Shown one piece after another: positions 1 to 5,775 of a DNA stretch of 9,251 nucleotides; within the stretch, counting starts at the first letter, position 1; each line of letters starts with the position of its first letter. The stretch spans positions 1-9,251 of the forward strand of contig JADCFR010000187.1 in the NCBI GenBank assembly GCA_020249415.1. The letters are read 5' to 3'. The position numbers and the translations under genes are program-made. The stretch comes from Roseomonas sp. GTDB lineage: Bacteria; Pseudomonadota; Alphaproteobacteria; Acetobacterales; Acetobacteraceae. Below the pieces are notes generated by a model that saw only the letters and a list, made by a program, of their open reading frames with translations, had not been told where the DNA came from and did no database searches.

Positions 1-169
1 CGGTTATGGTGATCCCTTCAGGCGGCCCGCCGAAAGCGTACGCGCGGATATGTTGGATGGTCTGGTTTCGCGCGCCACGGCCGAACGTGATTACGGCGTG
101 GCGCTGACCGCGATGGGTGAATTGGATGTGGAAATGACGAAACGCCTTCGTGAGGGTAGAGATACCTAA
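1..169 (+). CDS. Hydantoinase B/oxoprolinase family protein, C-terminal part (5' end outside window)
   Basis: Reading from base 2, the frame gives 55 codons ending in TAA at 167-169. It begins with a Gly-Tyr-Gly-Asp-Pro-Phe motif followed by ADMLDGLVSRATAERDYGV, the characteristic C-terminal block of HyuB-type (N-methylhydantoinase B / 5-oxoprolinase beta) subunits. In the family, HyuA and HyuB together hydrolyse 5-membered cyclic amides such as hydantoins or 5-oxoproline with ATP; the enzyme is cytoplasmic. The real substrate cannot be told from this fragment. The stop codon sits on the IS5 boundary: T and A at 167-168 are the candidate target duplication and the final A is the first base of the element. 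Rejoining the flanks without the element would continue the frame for Tyr-Thr-Leu-Phe and then TGA at 1117-1119, so the present protein appears shortened by only a few residues. The transporter downstream is a typical partner of hyuAB genes. Confidence 0.85.
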   Translation, partial: GYGDPFRRPAESVRADMLDGLVSRATAERDYGVALTAMGELDVEMTKRLREGRDT

Positions 170-190
170 GCGTCCGTCCAAAATCATCTT
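169..190 (+). repeat. IS5 left terminal inverted repeat
   Basis: Matches the reverse complement of 1083-1104 at 19 of 22 positions; the core GTCCGTCCAA is perfect. The first base (A169) completes the TAA stop of the upstream hyuB gene. Confidence 0.8.
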
Positions 191-248
191 GAGTTTCTCC
201 ACACCTCTGTGATTCCCTCGCGGCGTCCCCGATTCGCGGGAGCCTTGC

Positions 249-1089
249 ATGTGGACTGTTGAGAACCGCGCCCGGTATGACCGCAGCAGGTTGCGCTCTC
301 CGAGCGACCTGACCGACGAGGAATGGGCGCTGGCCAGGCCGCAAATCCCACGCGCCAAGCGAGGCGGGAACAAGCGCAGTGTGGACGAGCGCGCGGTGGT
401 GAATGGGCTGATGTATGTGTTGATCGCCGGCTGCCAGTGGCGCACCATCCCAAAAGACCTGCCACCACGCAGCACGGTGAACCACTATTTCTGCCACTGG
501 CAGGATGACGGCACGCTCGATCGGTTGCACCACGCGCTTTACGTGCTCTGCCGTGAACAGGCCGATCGCGAGGCCAGTCCGACAGCGGCCATCATGGACA
601 GCCAGAGCGTCAAGTGCGCGGAAAAAGGGGGCGCCGCATTGATCCGCCGGGCTTCGATGGCGGCAAGAAAATCAAGGGTAACAAACGGCACGTCCTGGTC
701 GACACGCAGGGCCTGCTAAAACACGCCATCGTGCATGCCGCCGATATCCAGGACCGCGATGGCGGGGTTCTGGTGATGGCGACGTTGTTTGGGCTCTATC
801 CCTTCCTGCTGAAGCTCTACGCCGACGCGGGCTACCAGGGGCCTTTGTTCCGAGCGGCACTCGGGCGTACCCTCCGGAACTTGCAGATCGCCATCGTGAA
901 GCGATCTGACACTGCATCGGGTTTTCAGGTGTTGCCGAAGCGATGGATTGTGGAACGAACCATCGCTTGGCTGAACCGCTGCCGGCGCCTGAGTAAAGAT
1001 TGGGAGTGTCTGAACCGAAACGCCCAGCCTTCCTCCGATGGGCGTCTGTTCGACTGATGCTGCGAAGGCTTTGCCGTTCATTAACATGA
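249..1089 (+). pseudogene. IS5-family transposase, two frameshifts
   Basis: Starts at ATG 249, six bases after GGGAG (238-242). The N-terminal part (249 to about 640) has the DUF4096 pattern LTDEEWAL...NGLMYVLIAGCQWRTIPKDLPP and the first DDE aspartate in IMDSQSVK (codon 597-599). Homology then moves to the -1 frame near 624-638 (IDPPGFDGGKKIKG...HVLVDTQGLL), which carries the second Asp in LYADAGYQG (codon 824-826) and the Glu in WIVERTIAW (codon 953-955). Near 1021-1027 it moves by -1 again, giving AFLRWASVRLMLRRLC and TGA at 1087-1089. All three catalytic residues are present but in two frames. The first shift lies at a run of five A and five G and could be programmed in principle; the second has no slippery site and removes the normal C-terminus, so I call it a pseudogene. 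Confidence 0.85.
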
Positions 1090-1104
1090 TATTGGACGGA
1101 CTCT
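1083..1104 (-). repeat. IS5 right terminal inverted repeat
   Basis: Partner of 169-190, mismatched at three positions. The TGA (1087-1089) that would end the restored transposase frame lies inside this repeat, a compact arrangement common in small IS elements. Confidence 0.8.
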
Positions 1105-1135
1105 TACACCCTTTTCTGAATAAAGTAGCCGAAGA

Positions 1136-1230
1136 ATGGAATGAACCGCCCCGCGCTTTGTGCCAGGCGAAGATACGTTTAGCCATCCTATTTGGTGGTA
1201 TAATTGTGGTTTGAGGCACGAAGCTGACCC
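1136..1230. repeat. Diverged 95-bp repeat, left copy
   Basis: Aligns without gaps to 9146-9240 (constant offset 8010) with 68 of 95 identical bases by hand count; the strongest block is GCCATCCTAT. In both copies the plus-strand frame reads Trp-x-x-Pro-Pro-Arg...Cys-x-Ala-Lys...Ala-Ile-Leu-Phe-Gly...Val-Val and ends in TGA (1211-1213 here). That suggests the eroded 3' end of a mobile-element gene, but I do not recognise the family. Confidence 0.6.
1196..1204 (+). promoter_or_regulatory. Extended -10 promoter element, candidate promoter of tctCBA
   Basis: TGGTATAAT is a consensus extended -10 (TGn followed by TATAAT). The -35 region is poor (TTTAGC, 15 bases upstream, 3 of 6 matches), which extended -10 promoters can tolerate. 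A start near 1211 would give a leader of about 225 bases before tctC. With the IS5 insertion cutting the operon from hyuB, a local promoter is needed. The matching position in the right repeat copy lacks the box. Confidence 0.4.
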
Positions 1231-1436
1231 GCGACAAACTTACTGATATAGTTCTTGACGAGCATCGCTCACGGAGCTTACCGTTTACTAAGGGTGCTCG
1301 GCAACTCGGTTGGCGGGGGTAGCGCTGCTGCGTTGTTTGCTCGCGTGTTTCGGTGTAACAGGCGGTTCCGCGTGGCTTTGCAGGTAAATTAATCAAAAAC
1401 GCCGGATAACCCGGCAATGCATGGGAGAAGAAAAAC

Positions 1437-2426
1437 ATGGCTCGCCTTACTCGACGCAACCTGTTTGCTTCAACTGGTGTTGGGCTTGCCGCTGGGCTTG
1501 CAGCACCGGCCTTCGCGCAGGCGCGTTATCCCAGCCGCCCGGTCCAAATGATTGTGCCCTGGGGCGCCGGTGGTGGCACGGATGCCACCGCCCGCATCGT
1601 CGCCAGCCTGCTTGAACGCGATCTTGGCCAACCCTTTAATGTCGTCAACCGCACTGGCGGTTCGGGGGTCGTGGGGCATAGCGCCATCGCGACCGCCGCG
1701 GCTGATGGCTATACCATCGGCATGATCACGGTTGAGATCACCATGATGCATTGGCAGGGCCTGACCGACCTCAAGCCCACCAGCTATACGCCGCTTGCGC
1801 TGATGAATTCGGACCCGCCTGGCGTGACTGTTGCGCAGAATGCACCCTTTGCTGATATCCGTGCCCTCGCAGAGGCTATCCGCTCGCGTCCGCCCGGGAG
1901 TTTCCGCGCCTCCGGCACGGGCCAGGGTGGCATTTGGCATTTGGCACTGGTTGGCTGGCTGCAGGCCATGGGGCTGCGCGGTGATCATGTGCGTTGGGTA
2001 CCCTCCAACGGCGCGGCGCCGGCCATGCAGGAACTTGCCGCTGGCGGCGTTGATATCGTCACCTGCTCAATCCCCGAAGCGCGCGCGATGATTGATGCGA
2101 ACCGCGCCCGCGCGCTTGCCATCATGGCGCCGGCGCGCAACCCAATGTTTGCGCAAGTGCCGACGCTGAATGAGACGCTCGGCATCAATTATTCGGTCGG
2201 TGCCTGGCGCGGCATTGCCGGGCCGCGCAATATGCCCGCCGACATCGCGACTACGCTGGGTGCTGCGCTGAAGCGCGCCTTTGACAATCGCGAATTCCAG
2301 GACTTCATGGCCTCGCGCGGCTTTGGCACGGTCTGGGGTGATGCGGCGCAATTCGCCGCCTTCATGGCGCAGAGCGACGTCTCCATGGGCGAGGCGATGC
2401 GTGGCGCGGGCTTGGCACGTAGCTGA
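1437..2426 (+). CDS. tctC: Tripartite tricarboxylate transporter substrate-binding protein (Bug/TctC family)
   Basis: A periplasmic binding protein that captures a carboxylate-type solute and delivers it to the TctA-TctB membrane complex. The 329-aa length is typical. Residues 1-28 form a signal peptide with a twin-arginine-like TRRNLF (5-10), a hydrophobic stretch, and a likely cleavage after Ala-Phe-Ala (25-27). Family signatures follow: YPSRPVQMIVPWGAGGGTDA (31-50), the GGSGVVG turn (74-80) and ADGYTIG (89-95). The region around ITVEITMMHW and GTGQGGIWH closely resembles a Bug subgroup frequent in Acetobacteraceae; its ligand is unknown to me. The start at ATG 1437 is supported by GGGAGAAG at 1423-1430. 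tctB follows after 23 bases, so the three tct genes form one operon. A Tat route is inferred from the RR motif; Sec export is possible. Confidence 0.93.
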   Translation: MARLTRRNLFASTGVGLAAGLAAPAFAQARYPSRPVQMIVPWGAGGGTDATARIVASLLERDLGQPFNVVNRTGGSGVVGHSAIATAAADGYTIGMITVEITMMHWQGLTDLKPTSYTPLALMNSDPPGVTVAQNAPFADIRALAEAIRSRPPGSFRASGTGQGGIWHLALVGWLQAMGLRGDHVRWVPSNGAAPAMQELAAGGVDIVTCSIPEARAMIDANRARALAIMAPARNPMFAQVPTLNETLGINYSVGAWRGIAGPRNMPADIATTLGAALKRAFDNREFQDFMASRGFGTVWGDAAQFAAFMAQSDVSMGEAMRGAGLARS

Positions 2427-2449
2427 TCACTGACCTGGGGAGCGCCGCG

Positions 2450-2914
2450 TTGCGTCTGAACGATGCGCTCCTCGGCGCTTTGCTGATTGGCTTCGCCGGG
2501 TGGGTCTGGTGGCTCACGGGGTTTTTTCCGCGCTTCCCCGGCCAGGATTATGGGCCGAATCTTTTTCCGCGCATTCTGGCCGCGGGGATCGGTCTTTGCG
2601 GTGCGGCGCTGGTGCTGCGCAGCCTACGGACGCGCGGGCCGTTGATCATCCTGGAAGATTGGGTGCGCGATCCCGCCCGGCTTTTGTCCTTCCTGCTGCT
2701 GCCGGGCGCAGTGCTATTCTACATCTTCTTCTCGGATTGGCTTGGCTTCATTCCAACTGCTTTTGTGCTGCTGCTCACGCTGTTCCTGTGGTTTCGCGCA
2801 AGGCCCGTGGTGGCGCTGCCGGTGGCAGCCGGGATGACGTTGCTGATGCATTGGCTATTCGCCGGGCTGATGCGCGTGCCGCTGCCGCGTGGCCTGATGG
2901 ACAGCTTCCTATGA
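2450..2914 (+). CDS. tctB: Tripartite tricarboxylate transporter small membrane subunit TctB
   Basis: The small integral membrane partner of TctA in secondary, ion-driven carboxylate uptake. 154 aa, as usual for TctB. Hydrophobic segments lie at about residues 5-25, 41-58, 79-97, 99-115 and 119-140, in keeping with the four- to five-helix TctB fold, and YGPNLFPRILAAGIGL (34-49) matches the conserved G-P-x-x-F-P-R loop leading into helix 2. The start is a TTG at 2450, chosen because GGGGAG (2437-2442) lies seven bases upstream and it yields a full-length first helix; no ATG gives this. The stop is ten bases before tctA. Sequence conservation in this family is low, so the call leans on topology and on position between tctC and tctA. 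Confidence 0.9.
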   Translation: MRLNDALLGALLIGFAGWVWWLTGFFPRFPGQDYGPNLFPRILAAGIGLCGAALVLRSLRTRGPLIILEDWVRDPARLLSFLLLPGAVLFYIFFSDWLGFIPTAFVLLLTLFLWFRARPVVALPVAAGMTLLMHWLFAGLMRVPLPRGLMDSFL

Positions 2915-2924
2915 GGGGCACGCC

Positions 2925-4421
2925 ATGGAACCGCTGATCCAGGCCTTCGGCCTTGTTTTTGACCCCTTTGTCCTGGCGGTGATTGCGGTATCGGCGGTAT
3001 TCGGCATGTTTGTCGGCGCCATGCCAGGGCTCACCGCCACCATGGCAACCGCGCTGTTGGTGCCGGTCACCTTCTTCATGCCGCCAGTGCCTGCCCTTGG
3101 CGCGATTGTCACGGCGACAGCCATGGCGATTTTTGCCGGCGATATTCCGGCGGCAATGCTGCGCATGCCGGGCACGCCGGCCTCAGCGGCCTATACCGAT
3201 GAATCCTATGCCATGACGCAAAAGGGCCAATTGAACCTGAATATGGGGGTCAATCTGGTCTTCTCGGTAGCGGGCGGCCTGATTGGCGTTGCCGTGCTGA
3301 TCGCAGCAGCGCCGGCGCTCGCGGAAGTCGCGCTGAATTTTTCATCCTTCGAGTATTTCTGGCTTGCCTGCCTGGGCCTGACCTGCGCGGTGTTTCTCAC
3401 CAATGCCGATCCGGTGAAGGGCTTCCTCAGTCTTTTCATTTGCCTGTTGCTGGCGACCATCGGCATTGATCCTTCCGCGGGCTTTCCGCGCTTCACCTTT
3501 GGCGAGGTGGAGCTGATGCAGGGCGTGAATTTCATCGCCACCATGATCGGCATGTTCGCGGTGAGCGAGCTGCTGCGCGGCGTAACCTCCCTCCGCGATA
3601 CCGGTCAGGTTATTGTGCAGCAGGTGGGAAACATGTTCCGCGGCCTGGGTGATGTTGCGCGGCGCTATTGGTTTAATTTCCTGCGTGGGAGTGCGATCGG
3701 CACGGTGATTGGTGCGCTGCCCGGCGCTGGCGCCGATATCGCGGCCTGGATCAGCTATGCCGTTTCCAAGCGCTTTTCGAAGGAGCCGGAGAAATTCGGC
3801 ACCGGCCATGTTGAGGGGATTGTGGACAGTACATCGGCCAATAATTCTGCCCTTGGCGGCGCCTGGATACCGGCCCTTGTCTTTGGCATTCCTGGAGATT
3901 CCATCACGGCCATTGTCATTGGCGTACTCTACATGAAGGGAATGAATCCAGGCCCGACAGTATTCACCGAAAACCCGCAGCTCATCTATGCCGTCTTCCT
4001 GATTTTCATCCTGGCCAATCTGATCATGCTGCCGCTGGGCTGGGCCGCGATCAAAAGCGCGCGCCAGGTGCTGCGCACGCCGCGCAATATCCTGCTGCCG
4101 GTCATTTTATTGTTCTGCATTGTGGGCAGCTTCGCAATGACGAACAGTCTTTATGGTGTTGCGATCATGCTGGTCATGGGGCTGTTTGGCTGGTTTCTTG
4201 AAAGCCACGGCATCCCAGTAGCCCCGCTGATCCTGGGCCTGGTGCTTGGCGAAATGCTGGAACAGACTTTTGTGCAGAATATGATCAAGACAGATGGCAA
4301 TCTGCTTGCCTTCTTCAGTCGGCCGATTGCGGGGGCGCTTGGCATCGCGACCGTGCTGATCTGGGCGATCATGATCCTGCGCGTATTACGCCCAACGCGG
4401 CGCGCTGCCATGCGTGGCTGA
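2925..4421 (+). CDS. tctA: Tripartite tricarboxylate transporter large permease TctA
   Basis: The large membrane subunit that forms the transport path for the substrate delivered by TctC. 498 aa, the normal length, and hydrophobic along most of its extent. Both internally related TctA signatures are visible: GMFVGAMPGLTATMATALL (27-45) and, in the second half, GALPGAGADIAAWISYAVSK (263-282). Also present are PGTPASAAYTDESYAM (82-97) and an ANNSALGG...FGIPGD block (305-325), both typical of the family. GAGGGG-type ribosome site GAGGGG at 2913-2918 overlaps the tctB stop and precedes ATG 2925. It is the last gene of the operon; the convergent regulator gene begins its 3' end 114 bases later. 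I saw no clear rho-independent terminator in that gap. Confidence 0.95.
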   Translation: MEPLIQAFGLVFDPFVLAVIAVSAVFGMFVGAMPGLTATMATALLVPVTFFMPPVPALGAIVTATAMAIFAGDIPAAMLRMPGTPASAAYTDESYAMTQKGQLNLNMGVNLVFSVAGGLIGVAVLIAAAPALAEVALNFSSFEYFWLACLGLTCAVFLTNADPVKGFLSLFICLLLATIGIDPSAGFPRFTFGEVELMQGVNFIATMIGMFAVSELLRGVTSLRDTGQVIVQQVGNMFRGLGDVARRYWFNFLRGSAIGTVIGALPGAGADIAAWISYAVSKRFSKEPEKFGTGHVEGIVDSTSANNSALGGAWIPALVFGIPGDSITAIVIGVLYMKGMNPGPTVFTENPQLIYAVFLIFILANLIMLPLGWAAIKSARQVLRTPRNILLPVILLFCIVGSFAMTNSLYGVAIMLVMGLFGWFLESHGIPVAPLILGLVLGEMLEQTFVQNMIKTDGNLLAFFSRPIAGALGIATVLIWAIMILRVLRPTRRAAMRG

Positions 4422-4535
4422 GGTGGAGTGATCGCGCGGCGTTGGATCCGCTCGGCCATCCAGGGAAGCGTCATGGGGGGTATCCGGGAGAGGGGTTGGA
4501 ATGGGGTGCGCGGCGTGGCGACGAACATATGCCGG

Positions 4536-5186
4536 TCACCCCCCGGTCAGGCAAGCAAGATCCTTGATAATAATCCGCTGCCGACCGCAAGCGATGATCC
4601 CAGTATGCGTCAGCCGAGACAATTCGCGTGAAACCGATTCCCTGGTTGTCGCTAGCCGCGCTGCCAAGGCCTGATGGGTCGGAGCGGGGGAGATAAGCGC
4701 TTCACCTGAAACAAAGCCCTGCCCGAGAGCAAGCCGCCGCAATTCCAGCCGCAGCCTGTCACCGAGTTTCAGTGTGGCCATTTCATAAAGCTGCGCGGAA
4801 ATGGCGCGCGCACGCTTGGTGATCATTCCCGCAATTGCCATGGCGAAATCTGGCTCGCTGCGCATCAAGGCAAGAAAGCGTTCACGCGGCAGTCGAGCAA
4901 GAGTTGCCTGCGTGATAGTCTCCACGCTTGCTGAGCGCGGTAATCCATCAATTGCGGCAAATTCTCCGAAACAATCACCCGCTTCCATGACACTAAACGC
5001 CACCTCCACCCCATTTTCCGACAAGGCGCGGACAAGTAGCTGACCCTGCTGCAGAAAATATAAATCCTTATCAAGCGAGTTTTCCTCGATGACCGTTGTC
5101 CCGGGCCCAAAGGAAAGCGGAACACAAGCAGCAACCACCTTTTCACGAATGACGGGTGAGAGCGATCGCAGGATTTCAGGGACCAT
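4536..5186 (-). CDS. Crp/Fnr family transcriptional regulator
   Basis: A cytoplasmic DNA-binding regulator. With the ATG at 5186 it is 216 aa. Residues 5-110 form the cyclic-nucleotide-binding beta barrel, including the phosphate-binding-cassette pattern Gly-Asp-Cys-Phe-Gly-Glu (70-75) and Pro-Arg-Ser-Ala-Ser (83-87), which keep the Glu and Arg used by Crp to hold cAMP; ligand binding is therefore plausible. A dimerisation helix follows (about 110-145) and a C-terminal winged helix-turn-helix with HQALAARLATTRESVSRELS (171-190). No FNR-type N-terminal cysteine cluster is visible. A TTG at 5258 would add 24 residues, but that extension lacks a ribosome site and overlaps a CRP-like palindrome, so I prefer ATG 5186; its own ribosome site is weak. 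It converges on tctA and diverges from the 61-aa/84-aa/MFS unit; regulation of either is inference. Confidence 0.9.
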   Translation of the reverse strand: MVPEILRSLSPVIREKVVAACVPLSFGPGTTVIEENSLDKDLYFLQQGQLLVRALSENGVEVAFSVMEAGDCFGEFAAIDGLPRSASVETITQATLARLPRERFLALMRSEPDFAMAIAGMITKRARAISAQLYEMATLKLGDRLRLELRRLALGQGFVSGEALISPAPTHQALAARLATTRESVSRELSRLTHTGIIACGRQRIIIKDLACLTGG

Positions 5187-5247
5187 TTTCGTCGTCCGGA
5201 CTCGGTTTGGGTCGGCCTCATTGCCCCCGGCAAAAAGAATTAGCGCG

Positions 5248-5266
5248 CTTTGTATCAAAGGTCACA
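5248..5266. promoter_or_regulatory. CRP-like operator in the divergent region
   Basis: TGTAT-CAAAGG-TCACA (5251-5266) matches the Crp consensus TGTGA-N6-TCACA at 8 of 10 defined positions, and overlaps the perfect palindrome CTTTG-TAT-CAAAG (5248-5260). It lies 62 bases upstream of the preferred start of the Crp/Fnr gene and 72 bases before the 61-aa gene, suitable for autoregulation or activation of the divergent unit. The consensus comes from gammaproteobacteria, so this is a candidate only. Confidence 0.35.
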
Positions 5267-5338
5267 GAGCAGATCATGGGGCTGTGCTCAATGTCGCCCT
5301 ACGGGCCGAGGGCCTGAGCAACCACGGGGGATGACACC

Positions 5339-5524
5339 ATGTATCACGAAATCACCTCGGCGCTTCTGGGCCATGCGCTGCTTGGCGCGGTCTTGGGCAT
5401 ACAAGCCTTTGCTACTGCCTTTTGGCTTCTCCTGGCTTTCCGCGCGGCCTTGCGGGAGCTCTCCGCACTCAATCAGGCGCTCCGGACCAGCCCTAGGCCC
5501 GCTGTTGAAGCCCGCGCGTCATGA
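5339..5524 (+). CDS. Small single-span membrane protein, function unknown
   Basis: I do not recognise this gene. It is 61 aa with one long hydrophobic helix (about residues 7-36, ending in AFWLLLAFRAALRE) followed by a basic, proline-containing tail, so it should sit in the inner membrane with a short cytoplasmic end. GGGGGA at 5326-5331, seven bases before ATG 5339, is a good ribosome site. The stop overlaps the next start in ATGA (5521-5524), a sign of translational coupling, and the third gene in the unit is a transporter. A role as an accessory subunit or assembly factor of that transporter is an inference from position only. A non-coding alternative is unlikely given the ribosome site and the coupled overlap. 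Confidence 0.65.
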   Translation: MYHEITSALLGHALLGAVLGIQAFATAFWLLLAFRAALRELSALNQALRTSPRPAVEARAS

Positions 5525-5775
5525 TTACGGCGGTCTTCCTGGTGCATTTCTTCCTCTGCGGTCCCTTCGACATGTACTGCGAAGAAGGGCGCATGACCCA
5601 TCATTCCTGCGCCGCAGCCGAGGCCTGGCTGCGCGCCGGGCTCAAGCCGGATCAGGCGCTGCTGGTTTCTGCCTGCGACGCCAGTGACCAGTACAACCCT
5701 CATGCTGCCGCGCTCTCGGAAGATCCCGCGCCGCCCCTGCTCTCTGCCCGCACATCAATCAACGGAGGCAAGTGA
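5521..5775 (+). CDS. Small four-cysteine protein, function unknown
   Basis: An 84-aa protein I cannot assign. The N-terminus is hydrophobic (ITAVFLVHFFLCGPF, residues 2-16) and is followed by Cys20, Cys30 and Cys52, with Cys13 inside the hydrophobic stretch. The middle (AAAEAWLRAGLKPDQALLVSAC, in parts about 31-52) looks like a short helix and strand; the last 25 residues are Pro/Ala-rich and probably disordered. The pattern could suit a small exported or membrane-anchored disulfide protein or a metal-binding one, but no motif is diagnostic. Its start overlaps the 61-aa gene by four bases and its TGA (5773-5775) shares one base with the ATG of the transporter, so all three genes are likely translated together. 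Confidence 0.6.
   Translation: MITAVFLVHFFLCGPFDMYCEEGRMTHHSCAAAEAWLRAGLKPDQALLVSACDASDQYNPHAAALSEDPAPPLLSARTSINGGK

Larger units (their letters stand above)
169..1104 (+). mobile_element. IS5-family insertion sequence (936 bp), transposase disrupted
   Basis: The element is bounded by imperfect terminal inverted repeats (169-190 and 1083-1104, 19 of 22 matching) and flanked by TA on both sides (167-168, 1105-1106), as expected for IS5-family members that duplicate TA. It contains one transposase reading path (249-1089) with the DUF4096 N-terminal domain and an IS4/IS5-type DDE domain. Size is normal for a roughly 0.9-kb IS5-group element and both ends are present, so the copy is structurally complete but coding-defective. 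It lies between hyuB and tctC and probably breaks up a former operon. The subgroup is inferred from the TA duplication and ORF layout, not from a database match; a 2-bp duplication alone is weak evidence for the exact boundary. Confidence 0.82.
1107..1436. other. 330-bp gene-free region between IS5 and tctC
   Basis: No credible gene is seen. It holds a diverged repeat shared with the right end of the window (1136-1230), a consensus extended -10 sequence (1196-1204), and a small hairpin just before the tctC ribosome site (stem 1401-1405 with 1411-1415, five-base loop). Composition is visibly more AT-rich than the flanking genes, consistent with intergenic or foreign DNA. The short open frame ending at TGA 1211-1213 has a counterpart in the right-hand repeat and may be the tail of a lost gene. 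Confidence 0.6.

Noticed and set aside
1255..1283. TTGACG as a -35 box upstream of tctC
   Set aside because: No acceptable -10 sequence lies at 16-18 bases spacing; the extended -10 at 1196 is the better candidate.
716..1459. 247-codon minus-strand open frame
   Set aside because: It lies opposite the IS5 transposase and the intergenic region, and has no recognisable domain or ribosome site.
3342..3809. 155-codon minus-strand open frame
   Set aside because: It is opposite the well-supported tctA and has no recognisable features.
4422..4535. Possible bidirectional terminator between tctA and the Crp/Fnr gene
   Set aside because: Only a direct repeat of CCGGTCA is seen; no convincing stem followed by a T run on either strand.
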